In this document: positions 8,163 to 16,033 of the stretch, one piece after another | How positions within the stretch are numbered: position 1 is the stretch's first letter | How the letters are laid out: each line of letters begins with the position of its first letter | DNA from: GCA-002050365 sp038235165 | GTDB taxonomy: Bacteria; Acidobacteriota; Blastocatellia; Pyrinomonadales; Pyrinomonadaceae | NCBI GenBank assembly: GCA_038235165.1 | Contig: JBBSUG010000009.1 | Coordinates: 1 to 64,000, forward strand | Direction of reading: 5' to 3' | DNA: 64,000 nucleotides | Position numbers and translations under genes: made by a program | Notes under the pieces: model-generated | What the model was told of the DNA's origin: nothing | Databases searched by the model: none | Seen by the model: only the letters and a program-made list of their open reading frames with translations

Positions 8163-9227
8163 ATGAGAGAAACGCCGCTTGATGCGGGATTTAGAATGCC
8201 TGCTGAATGGGAAAAACACCGGGCGACGTGGATCGGCTGGTGTTTTAACGTTAATGATTTTCCGGGCAAAATCGCGCCGATTCATTGGGTTTACGGCGAA
8301 ATTACGCGCAAATTGATTAACAGCGGCGAAATTGTCTGTATTCTCGTTCAGAACGAGAAACACGAAGCGAAGGCGCGAAATGTTTTGACGAGAGTCGGCG
8401 TTGATTTCAGCAAAATCGAATTTCACCGCATTCCGCACAATCGCGGCTGGATGCGCGATGCGGGTCCGATGTTTGTCAAAAATGAGCGGACAAATGAGAC
8501 GGCAATCGTCAAATTTAAGTTTAATGCGTGGGCGAAATATGACGATTGGCAGTTAGACAACCAAGTTGCGCTCGAATATGCAAAACGCGCCGACAAACGG
8601 GTTTTCGCGGCGGAATATAATAATCAGAAAATCGTTTTAGAAGGCGGCGCGATTGATGTTAACGGCGCGGGGACGATTCTCTCGACCGAAGAATGTCTGC
8701 TTGATTACGAAACACAGATGCGCAACCCGACGGTTTCGCGCGAAGATTACGAAACCGTTTTCAACCGTTATCTCGGCGCAGCAAAAACGCTCTGGCTCAA
8801 AAACGGCATCGTCGGCGACGACACTCACGGTCACGTTGACGATTTCTGCCGCTTCGTCAATGCAGACACGGTAGTTTTAGCCGAAGAAAAAAATCCGCAG
8901 GACGCAAATTACAAAATTTTAGAGGAAAATCGCGAACGGTTAGAAGGTTTTCAACTGAAAAACGACCATAAAATTAACCTCGTTCGTCTGCCGATGCCCG
9001 CGCCGTTGTATTTCAATAATCAAAGACTTCCGGCGAGTTACGCCAATTTCTACATCGCCAACGAAGCAGTTTTAGTTCCGACATTTAACGACGAAAACGA
9101 CCGCTACGCACTCGAAATTCTGGCGGAACTGTTCCCGACACGAAAAATTGTCGGGATTCACGCCGTTGATTTGGTTTGGGGTTTAGGCACGCTGCACTGC
9201 CTGACGCAGCAAGAACCACAGCCATAG
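8163..9227 (+). CDS. aguA: Agmatine deiminase
   Basis: Guanidine-modifying enzyme of the peptidyl-arginine-deiminase-like fold that converts agmatine to N-carbamoylputrescine. Signature blocks are MPAEWEKHRATWIGW at the N-terminus, HNRGWMRDAGPMFV, LEGGAIDVNGAGTIL, GDDTHGHVDDFCRF and the C-terminal cysteine nucleophile in LHCLTQQEP. ATG 8163 was chosen. A TTG-initiated extension would begin inside the upstream heptamer hairpin. At 354 residues it is of family length. Pairs with the amidase gene upstream. Confidence 0.95.
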   Translation: MRETPLDAGFRMPAEWEKHRATWIGWCFNVNDFPGKIAPIHWVYGEITRKLINSGEIVCILVQNEKHEAKARNVLTRVGVDFSKIEFHRIPHNRGWMRDAGPMFVKNERTNETAIVKFKFNAWAKYDDWQLDNQVALEYAKRADKRVFAAEYNNQKIVLEGGAIDVNGAGTILSTEECLLDYETQMRNPTVSREDYETVFNRYLGAAKTLWLKNGIVGDDTHGHVDDFCRFVNADTVVLAEEKNPQDANYKILEENRERLEGFQLKNDHKINLVRLPMPAPLYFNNQRLPASYANFYIANEAVLVPTFNDENDRYALEILAELFPTRKIVGIHAVDLVWGLGTLHCLTQQEPQP

Positions 9228-9242
9228 CGCACACTTTCTGCC

Positions 9243-9476
9243 GGGGCGCGGAAGTCTCGTCCGCTTCAACGCCAGCGAAGCGATGAGTTGAATCCGTTTC
9301 TCAATCTAAAATTTACTGTCAATCACGATGCAGCGGATCAAAGATGCGTTCGTTTACTCGAAATTTGTCGGTAATGACGATGCAGTGAGATGTTGAATGC
9401 GTTCATCCATTAAAACTACACTAACAACGCTTGCAACTTCGCTGCGCTGGTTGGGCGGACGAGACTTCCGCGCTCC
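9243..9476. repeat. REP-pair element, copy 2 (234 bp)
   Basis: Forward REP at 9243-9264 (one A-to-G change in the GGAG head) and inverted REP at 9455-9476. The interior is of the A type, like copy 1. It fills the gap between the convergent aguA and glycosidase genes and could act as a two-way terminator there. Confidence 0.85.
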
Positions 9477-9480
9477 CCGA

Positions 9481-10605
9481 CTAATTGCGCGGTGTAACTA
9501 AAATCGCGTCGCCGACTTTGCGTTCGCCCTCTTTGTCTGACGGTTTGTTGACGATTTTGCCGCCCAAAAACATCGTCGTCGAACCGCCGCCGTCTAGATT
9601 CATTGCGTCGGTCGCGCCTAATTCAAGCAGTATCTTCGCCAAATCTTCCAAACCAATGCCGCCGCTCGCTTCGCTTCTGCCGTCAACCGTGACCATCAAA
9701 AACTTGCCGTCTTTCAATTTGGCGACTGCCGTTCGCGGGTGTCTTGTTTCAACGAACGATTTGCTCGATTTTTCCTGCTCCCAGGTGATTTCGATTTTGC
9801 CGTTTTTGATGAGCCGCGGAACGCCGTTGGTAATATCTTCGGCAGTTCTAAACAAAGTTCCCGAATTCAAATCCATCGGCGAAGTTTGTTTGACGAAATG
9901 CACGATTCTTGTTCCGACTTGTAATAAATTCATCAGCTGTTCGCGCATTTTCCCACTTGCGGAAAGGATGTAACCGCCTTGCGGAATTTTATTGCTTCCT
10001 TTCTGATCAATAATTTGAACAATTTTGTTGTTTTGTATGAAAAACTCAATTCCGTTGTTGTCAGTCAAAGTCGTGTAACCAAAATTATTTGAGAAAAGCA
10101 CAATGTCGTTGTCTTTACGCTCACGATTTCTGCCCACATCAAAACTTTTATCGTTTATCTCAATAAAATCAGTAAGGTTGATTCTTTCGATGGAAACCTG
10201 AGTTCGGGCAGGATTATTCTCGATCATCAATGCGGTTCGTCCACCATAAGATTCGCTGTAAAACTCGTTATTTATTGCCAAAACACCGGCTGCATCGCCC
10301 GCGAAAATGCTTTTATCCAACCTAAAAAATCCGCCGTTGATTGCCGCAAGCGCGCCGTGCCGATTTGCCATTGACGAAACGGTTTCCGTGCCGATTGCCG
10401 AGTCCATCGCGTGAACGACATTGAGGCGAACTTTTGTTAAATCAAGCCGCAGCAGATTCATTTTGACCGGCTGTTTCTCGATTTCCCGCGTCATTTCGGC
10501 GTATTCGATGCCGTCCCGAATCGTTTTGAAATTTTGCGCGTTGATCGAAACAAACAGGAAAATCAGCCACAGATTGACACAGATAAACGCTGATATTTTT
10601 TTCAT
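9481..10605 (-). CDS. Exported phosphodiester glycosidase family protein
   Basis: A NAGPA/DUF2233-type domain spans about residues 70-374. Typical pieces are AAINGGFFRLD, RTALMI, HPRTAVAKLKDGKFLMVTVDGR and ELGATDAMNLDGGGSTTMFLGGKIVN. Family members hydrolyse phosphodiester-linked sugars, and the bacterial ones probably act on envelope or exopolysaccharide glycans. An N-terminal Sec signal is present (MKKISAFICVNLWLIFLFVSINAQ, cleavage after about residue 23). Its start codon lies 50 bp from the divergent photolyase start. The real substrate is unknown. Confidence 0.85.
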   Translation of the reverse strand: MKKISAFICVNLWLIFLFVSINAQNFKTIRDGIEYAEMTREIEKQPVKMNLLRLDLTKVRLNVVHAMDSAIGTETVSSMANRHGALAAINGGFFRLDKSIFAGDAAGVLAINNEFYSESYGGRTALMIENNPARTQVSIERINLTDFIEINDKSFDVGRNRERKDNDIVLFSNNFGYTTLTDNNGIEFFIQNNKIVQIIDQKGSNKIPQGGYILSASGKMREQLMNLLQVGTRIVHFVKQTSPMDLNSGTLFRTAEDITNGVPRLIKNGKIEITWEQEKSSKSFVETRHPRTAVAKLKDGKFLMVTVDGRSEASGGIGLEDLAKILLELGATDAMNLDGGGSTTMFLGGKIVNKPSDKEGERKVGDAILVTPRN

Positions 10606-10655
10606 AATTTCTACTTTTGCATTTTCGCTTCCGAAACGTGAAAATTTATTTTAAT

Positions 10656-12119
10656 ATGAAACAAATCAACGAAAGAGTCCAACTTCTCAACGAAAAAAAC
10701 GAAAATAAAAAAGCGAAATATGTGCTGTATTGGATGCAGATGTTCAAACGCGCCCATCATAATCACGCGCTAAAATTTGCGATTGAGCAGGCGAATGAGC
10801 GCGAGTTGCCGCTCGTTGTTTATGAAGCGTTAAAATTTTATTACCCGTGGGCTTCCGACCGGCTGCACACATATATTCTCGAAGGCGTTGAAGAAAAGCG
10901 CAAAGCGTTTGAAAAGCTCGGTATCAAATATGTTTTTTATCTGCAAAAGGATAAAAAATCGCCGAAGCAAACCGTCAAAAAAATCGCTAAAGACGCGGCT
11001 TTGCTCGTTACCGACGATTTTCCGTGTTTTATCATTCCGCACCACAACGCGGCGATTGTCGAAAAGGCGGATATTCCCGTTTATGCTGTTGATTCAAACG
11101 GCATTATTCCGATGTCGAAATTTGAGAAAGAAGAATACGGCGCATACACGATTCGCCCGAAAATCAAGAAAATTCTCGCCGATTATTTTGTGCCGTTTGA
11201 AGAGGCGAAGATAAAAGTTAAAGATTTGGATGTAAAAGTTGATTGCCCGGACACGGAAGTCAACGCGAAAAATATCGCCGAATTAGTTGCGGAATGCGAC
11301 ATTGACCACGATGTAAAACCGTCGCCGATTTATCACGGCGGCACGAAAAACGGGCGCAAAAGGTTGAAACATTTTATCGAAAATATTCTGCCGAATTACG
11401 ACGAAACGCGCAATAAACCGGAAATTGACGGTTCATCGCGGCTGTCGTCTTATCTGCATTTCGGTTTTTTATCGCCGCTCGAAATCGCCTTTGCGGTTAA
11501 AGAAGCAGACGCGCCGCAAAACTCGAAAGATGCTTATTTAGAAGAATTAATCGTCCGCCGCGAACTCGCTTACAATTTTACGCGCCACAATAAGGATTAC
11601 GATTCGCTCAAATCCCTGCCCGATTGGTCGCAGAAAACGATGCGCGAACACATTGACGATGAACGCCCGGAAATTTTCACGCTCGAACAAATGGAAAAAT
11701 GCGAAACTTACGACGAACTCTGGAACGCGACGCAGCGCGAAATGAACGAAAGCGGCGAAGTTCACAATTACGTGCGAATGTTGTGGGGAAAACTCGTCAT
11801 TCAATGGTCGAAAAATTACGAAGAAGCGTTTGCCGTTCTCGAACATCTCAACAATAAATACTGCTTAGACGGGCGCAACCCGAACTCTTACGCCGGAATT
11901 TTATGGTGTTTCGGCAAACACGACCGCGCTTGGCAGGAGCGCGAGATTTTCGGCAAATTGCGCTATATGACTTCGGGTTCGACGGGCAAAAAATTCGACT
12001 CGAAAAAATATATCGAATGGACACGCACACTTGCGGATGATCCGAAATTGCCGGAGCCGCCAAAAACACTAAAAAATAAGAAATATTTGCCCGCTGAACA
12101 CGCTGAATGCACGGAATAA
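10656..12119 (+). CDS. phr: Class II CPD photolyase
   Basis: Light-dependent FAD enzyme that splits cyclobutane pyrimidine dimers. The class II pattern is clear: YVLYWMQMFKRAHHNHAL near the start, and the FAD/DNA region VHNYVRMLWGKLVIQW...LDGRNPNSYAGILWCFGKHDRAW...GKLRYMT near the C-terminus. Start set at ATG 10656; a TTG-initiated frame from 10617 adds an unlikely leader. The last dozen residues (KYLPAEHAECTE) are encoded inside a repeat that is inverted just past the stop codon, so the native C-terminus appears to have been extended or replaced by repeat DNA. Confidence 0.93.
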   Translation: MKQINERVQLLNEKNENKKAKYVLYWMQMFKRAHHNHALKFAIEQANERELPLVVYEALKFYYPWASDRLHTYILEGVEEKRKAFEKLGIKYVFYLQKDKKSPKQTVKKIAKDAALLVTDDFPCFIIPHHNAAIVEKADIPVYAVDSNGIIPMSKFEKEEYGAYTIRPKIKKILADYFVPFEEAKIKVKDLDVKVDCPDTEVNAKNIAELVAECDIDHDVKPSPIYHGGTKNGRKRLKHFIENILPNYDETRNKPEIDGSSRLSSYLHFGFLSPLEIAFAVKEADAPQNSKDAYLEELIVRRELAYNFTRHNKDYDSLKSLPDWSQKTMREHIDDERPEIFTLEQMEKCETYDELWNATQREMNESGEVHNYVRMLWGKLVIQWSKNYEEAFAVLEHLNNKYCLDGRNPNSYAGILWCFGKHDRAWQEREIFGKLRYMTSGSTGKKFDSKKYIEWTRTLADDPKLPEPPKTLKNKKYLPAEHAECTE

Positions 12120-12169
12120 AGAAAGAAAATTCCAATGAATTCCGCGTATTCAGCGGGCAAATATTCTTA
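12078..12169. repeat. Inverted repeat spanning the phr stop codon
   Basis: The minus reading of 12140-12169 (AATATTTGCCCGCTGAATAC) matches 12081-12103 with minor changes, so the pair forms a long imperfect stem across the stop codon. A third, weaker copy (CGCGTGTTCGCGGGCAAATT) lies at 12262-12282. It may work as a terminator between photolyase and the convergent reductase gene. Confidence 0.6.
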
Positions 12170-12306
12170 AAATCTTGACGATAATAATCAAGCCGACATC
12201 GAACCGATTAATAACGAAAAAAAATAAAACAGTTATTTTGCGATCTAATTTTTCGCGTGTTTCGCGTGTTCGCGGGCAAATTTCTTGATTATCAAACTCT
12301 ATAAAA

Positions 12307-12921
12307 TTATTGTCCCGCCTGTTCGACGACTTCGATTTCGCCGTGCGTTTTCTTGAGCATATCGGTTAAGGATTTGCCCACATTTTCTAAAATTCCTTTC
12401 ATTTTCTCATCGGTCATCGTGTCACCGTCGCCGTCGAACATCTTTGAAACATTGGCGACCGCGATCTCCGACGGCAGCGTGTTGACGAGCAGAATCGTCA
12501 GCACGCCGCGCAAATGTGAAAGGCAGCGAATGCCGCCGAACGCTCCCGGCGAGGCGGTCATTATCGCGGCGACTTTGCCTTTGAAAACTTCGACCATTCC
12601 GTAGTTTTCACTTTTGCGCGAAGCCCAGTCAATGGCATTTTTCAGTCCGCCCGGAATCGAACCGTTGTATTCGGGCGATGCGATTAAAAACCCGTCGTGT
12701 TCGGCTAAAAGTTTTTGAAAAGCGAGCGCATTTCCGTCAAAGCCGAACTTTTTGTGGTTGTCCTCATTGTAGATCGGCATCGGATACTGCTCCAAATTTA
12801 TGTATGTGACTTCCGCGCCCGCGCTTTTCGCGCCTTCGATTGCCGTTTTGACGACCCGTTTGGTGTATGAATGTTCGCGCAGACTGCCGGCGAACGCTAA
12901 TATTTTCGGTTTTTTTGCCAT
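12307..12921 (-). CDS. NADPH-dependent FMN reductase family protein
   Basis: A flavodoxin-fold oxidoreductase of 204 residues. The FMN phosphate loop is seen in FAGSLREHSYTKRVV, and the second signature SPEYNGSIPGGLKNAIDW is characteristic of the NAD(P)H:quinone/azo reductase group (ArsH/YieF/ChrR-like). Likely cytoplasmic, reducing quinones or other acceptors. GAGGAGATTTTAATTAA precedes the ATG, so a ribosome site is present. Transcribed towards phr and separated from it by inverted repeats. No specific substrate can be named. Confidence 0.88.
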   Translation of the reverse strand: MAKKPKILAFAGSLREHSYTKRVVKTAIEGAKSAGAEVTYINLEQYPMPIYNEDNHKKFGFDGNALAFQKLLAEHDGFLIASPEYNGSIPGGLKNAIDWASRKSENYGMVEVFKGKVAAIMTASPGAFGGIRCLSHLRGVLTILLVNTLPSEIAVANVSKMFDGDGDTMTDEKMKGILENVGKSLTDMLKKTHGEIEVVEQAGQ

Positions 12922-13029
12922 TTAATTAAAATCTCCTCGTATTTATTCGTATTTTCAAAGTGTGGCATAAAGTTCGCGCAAACGGCAATTCTTGTTATTT
13001 GGAAAATTTCGCTTTAACATCTTCTCTGT

Positions 13030-13263
13030 ATGAAAAATATTTTCTACAAATGGCTGATCGAAGCCGTCGCGGGTTTAATTTTAATCGGTTTCGGGCTGAG
13101 CCTGTTCGGGCAGAGCGTGATTTACAAATCCGGCGGCGCATCGTTGAAAAAATGGTTTTTGTGGGGAACTTTAAGTCTCGTCGTCATTAACGCCGGTATC
13201 TGTATTTTCGGCGATGCGGTGAAAACGCGTGTCGTTTATGAAATTAAACAAGTACAAAGATGA
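13030..13263 (+). CDS. Small membrane protein, unknown
   Basis: 77 residues with two predicted membrane spans (about 11-27, AVAGLILIGFGLSLFGQ, and 43-60, LWGTLSLVVINAGICIFG) joined by a short polar loop with YKSGG. No recognised family. Coding potential is supported by an ATG start, normal codon use and position directly before the carbonic anhydrase gene (41 bp gap). Topology is inferred only from hydrophobicity. Confidence 0.55.
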   Translation: MKNIFYKWLIEAVAGLILIGFGLSLFGQSVIYKSGGASLKKWFLWGTLSLVVINAGICIFGDAVKTRVVYEIKQVQR

Positions 13264-13304
13264 TTTGGATATTGACCGTTCGTAATTCGTAATTTGCTAT
13301 TTTT

Positions 13305-13820
13305 ATGATTAAAACTTTTCAGGATAAAACACCGAAAATTCACGAAACCGCCTTTATTGCGGAAGATGCTGTGATCATCGGTGATGTCGAAATCGGCGCA
13401 CAGTCGAGCGTTTGGTACGGCTCCGTTCTGCGCGGCGATGTCAATTACATTCGCATCGGAGAGCGAACAAATGTGCAGGACGCGAGCGTCATTCACGTTT
13501 CTTCAAAAACTCATCCGACCGTCGTCGAAGACGAAGTGACGCTCGGACACCGCGTCACGCTGCACGGTTGTTACATCGAAACGGGCTGCCTAATCGGCAT
13601 CGGTGCGATTATTTTGGACGGGGTTCGTGTCGGCAAAAATTCGCTGGTTGCGGCAGGTTCGCTACTGACACCAAACACGCAAATTCCGTCCCGTTCGCTG
13701 GTGATGGGCAGTCCGGCGAAGGTCAAGCGCGAATTGGATGAAGAAGAAATAAAAGATTTGGAACGGTTTTGGCGAAATTATGTGTCGCTCGGTAAAATTT
13801 ATCAAAACCAACCTCGTTAA
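13305..13820 (+). CDS. Gamma-class carbonic anhydrase family protein
   Basis: Left-handed beta-helix of hexapeptide repeats (V/I-x-G-D-V-E-I-G pattern) over residues 10-150. The three zinc-binding histidines are in place: ASVIHVS, then LGHRVTLHGC. The protein (171 aa) resembles the YrdA/PaaY/CaiE group, in which some members hydrate CO2 and others have unclear roles. Substrate use in this organism is not predictable. Probably cotranscribed with the small membrane protein upstream. Confidence 0.88.
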   Translation: MIKTFQDKTPKIHETAFIAEDAVIIGDVEIGAQSSVWYGSVLRGDVNYIRIGERTNVQDASVIHVSSKTHPTVVEDEVTLGHRVTLHGCYIETGCLIGIGAIILDGVRVGKNSLVAAGSLLTPNTQIPSRSLVMGSPAKVKRELDEEEIKDLERFWRNYVSLGKIYQNQPR

Positions 13821-13876
13821 AATTTCCGGCTGTAAACAGCTTCCAAGTACTCAGGCAGAATTATTTATGACCAAAA

Positions 13877-13951
13877 GGCAGAAACACGACCGTCAGGGAG
13901 TGTGTTATTGGTTGAGCGATTGACACACTCCCTGACGGTCGCGTTTCTGCC
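13877..13951. repeat. Long inverted repeat, 29-bp arms
   Basis: GGCAGAAACACGACCGTCAG... (13877-13905) is inverted at 13923-13951 with one mismatch, and the loop is 17 bp. It lies between the convergent carbonic anhydrase and purH genes, so a bidirectional terminator role is plausible. There is no clean U-tract, and the motif differs from the GGAGCGC family elsewhere in the window. Confidence 0.7.
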
Positions 13952-13989
13952 TCACATTTCAAATTCTGAACGATTGCTTATGTGAGTGT

Positions 13990-15735
13990 TTAATGTTTGA
14001 AATGCCGGTAAGCCGTCAAGACCATCGCTAAATTATGTTCATCGGCGGCTTGGATAACTTCTTCGTCGCGCACCGAGCCGCCGGGTTGAATAATCGCCGT
14101 GATGCCGAATTTGGCGGCTTCGTCAACGTTGTCGCGGAACGGGAAAAATGCGTCGGAAGCTAAAACAGTGTTTTTTATCTCCAATTCGGTTTTCGCGGCT
14201 CGCATTGCGGCGATTCTGACCGAATCAACTCGGTTCATTTGTCCCGCGCCGACCCCGACGGTTTGAAATTCGTTGGCGAAAACAATCGCGTTCGATTTAA
14301 CGTGCTTGCAGACTTTCCACGCGAACAGCAGGGCGCGAACTTCTTCATCGGTCGGCTGGCGTTTCGTGACGATATTTAAATCGTCAGCCGTAATTTGTTT
14401 GGTGTCGAGATGCTGAACGAGCATTCCGCCGGAAATCGTCCGATACTCGAGCGGATCCGTCATTTCACTGTTTTCGACGCGCAGCACACGCAGATTTTTT
14501 TTCTGTTTGAAAATCTCCAACGCGTCGTCGTCATAATCCGGCGCGAGAACGACTTCGGTGAAAACTTCGTTGACTGCTGTTGCCGCCGCCGCGTCAACCG
14601 TGCGGTTGAAAGCGACGATGCCGCCGAACGCCGATACCGGATCGGTCGCCAGTGCGCGTTGATACGCTTCCAAATTAGTCGCGCCGACTCCGACCCCGGA
14701 CGGATTCGTATGTTTGATGATTGCACAGGCGCGATTCTCGAAATCACAAATCAAACGCCACGCCGCGTCCGCGTCAATGTAATTGTTATAGGACATTTCC
14801 TTGCCGTGCAAAACTTCGGCTTGGGTGATGCCTAAACTTTCGTGGTGTTCGTAAAGCGCGGCTTTTTGATGCGGATTTTCGCCGTACCGTAAATCGGCTG
14901 TTTTGACTAAATCAACCGACATAAAATCGCCGAATTCTTCATCTTCGATTGCTGTTGCGTGTCCGTTGCTGCTGAAGTCCACATCTTCAAAATCTTCGTC
15001 TTCAAAATCGTCATCTTCAAACATTTCGTCATCCGCATCGTCATTGGCAAATTCCTCATTTTCCAACATCATTTGATAAAGCGGATCTTCCTTCATCGGG
15101 TCGAGTTTTTCGACTTCAGCAAATTGGTCGTCGGAAAGCTGTTCTTCGAGGTATTCGGAAATTATCGTGTCGTAATAAGAAGTTTTCGTGAAAGCTAACG
15201 CGGCGAAAGTCTGACGAGTTTCAAGCGACAACGAACCGCTTGTTTCTTCCATTTCGCTGATTATCCGTTCGTACAGCCGAATGTCGGTGACGACGGCGAC
15301 ATCACGCCAGTTTTTGGCAGCGGAACGAATCATCGCCGGACCGCCGATGTCAATCTGTTCAATCGCCTCGGCGAGCGTCACATCTTCATTTTCGATAGTT
15401 TCTTCAAACGGATACAAATTAACGACGACCAGATCAATCGGTTCGATATTATGCGTCTGCATTGCCCGCTGATGTTCTTCGTTATCGCGCAAACCGAGAA
15501 ACGCGCCGTGAATCTTCGGATGCAGAGTTTTGACGCGCCCGTCCATCATTTCGGGAAATCCGGTCACGTCGGAAACGTCCGTCACGTCCACACCGCTTTC
15601 GCGCAAAACCCACGCCGTACCGCCGGTCGAAATGATTTCCACGCCGAACTTTTGCAACGCTTCGGCAAATTCGATGATGCCTTCTTTATCCGAAACGCTG
15701 ATTAAAGCGCGATTGATTTTTCTTAATTCCGTCAT
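13990..15735 (-). CDS. purH: Bifunctional AICAR formyltransferase/IMP cyclohydrolase
   Basis: Carries out the last two steps of purine synthesis, formylation of AICAR and closure to IMP. The N-terminal MGS-like cyclohydrolase domain covers residues 1-200 (ALISVSDKEGI, STGGTAWVL, DGRVKTLHPKIHGA). The formyltransferase domain runs from about 277 (DLRYGENPHQKAALYE) to the end, including IKHTNPSGVGVG and the C-terminal FGITAIIQPGGSVRDEEVI. At 581 residues it is about 50 longer than usual, owing to an acidic linker (about 201-271, with runs such as EDDDFEDEDFEDVDF) between the domains. The frame is continuous, so the insert looks genuine. Confidence 0.96.
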   Translation of the reverse strand: MTELRKINRALISVSDKEGIIEFAEALQKFGVEIISTGGTAWVLRESGVDVTDVSDVTGFPEMMDGRVKTLHPKIHGAFLGLRDNEEHQRAMQTHNIEPIDLVVVNLYPFEETIENEDVTLAEAIEQIDIGGPAMIRSAAKNWRDVAVVTDIRLYERIISEMEETSGSLSLETRQTFAALAFTKTSYYDTIISEYLEEQLSDDQFAEVEKLDPMKEDPLYQMMLENEEFANDDADDEMFEDDDFEDEDFEDVDFSSNGHATAIEDEEFGDFMSVDLVKTADLRYGENPHQKAALYEHHESLGITQAEVLHGKEMSYNNYIDADAAWRLICDFENRACAIIKHTNPSGVGVGATNLEAYQRALATDPVSAFGGIVAFNRTVDAAAATAVNEVFTEVVLAPDYDDDALEIFKQKKNLRVLRVENSEMTDPLEYRTISGGMLVQHLDTKQITADDLNIVTKRQPTDEEVRALLFAWKVCKHVKSNAIVFANEFQTVGVGAGQMNRVDSVRIAAMRAAKTELEIKNTVLASDAFFPFRDNVDEAAKFGITAIIQPGGSVRDEEVIQAADEHNLAMVLTAYRHFKH

Positions 15736-15882
15736 AAAAATTTGATTCTAAAAATAAAAACAGCGGTCAATCGGTTGACCGCTAACGATGTTGGAAAATA
15801 TACGATAAAATGTCAGGGAACGGTTTTGCCGATTCTCCGCAGAAAATGTTTTTGTAATCGGTTGAGCCTGACTCCCGGCAGT

Positions 15883-15960
15883 TTAGAAAAAGAAACGTCC
15901 GAGAAACAAAAGGCTCAACAAAAATGCTAATGTGTAAATCACTATTTTGATAATACTCAT
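15883..15960 (-). CDS. Possible 25-residue membrane peptide
   Basis: An ATG at 15960 opens a short frame, MSIIKIVIYTLAFLLSLLFL followed by GRFFF and stop. It is almost entirely one hydrophobic helix with a basic flank. No clear ribosome site is seen, so it may be chance. It lies in the 298-bp gap between purH and the peptidase gene, where nothing else is coding. The palindrome GCGGTCAATCGGTTGACCGC at 15763-15782 sits just upstream of purH. Confidence 0.3.
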   Translation of the reverse strand: MSIIKIVIYTLAFLLSLLFLGRFFF

Positions 15961-16033
15961 AAATTTTTTATTCTAAAATGAGAGCCTGAATAAAGATAAT
16001 TAAAAGATTTATTTTAGTTCCGTATTCGCATTA

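Noticed and set aside
7790..8269. 159-residue minus frame across aguB and aguA
   Set aside because: Antisense to two confident genes, and its N-terminal part is repeat DNA.
15742..15930. 62-residue plus frame upstream of the M61-like gene
   Set aside because: No ribosome site or domain, and a palindrome and poor composition make it unlikely to be coding.
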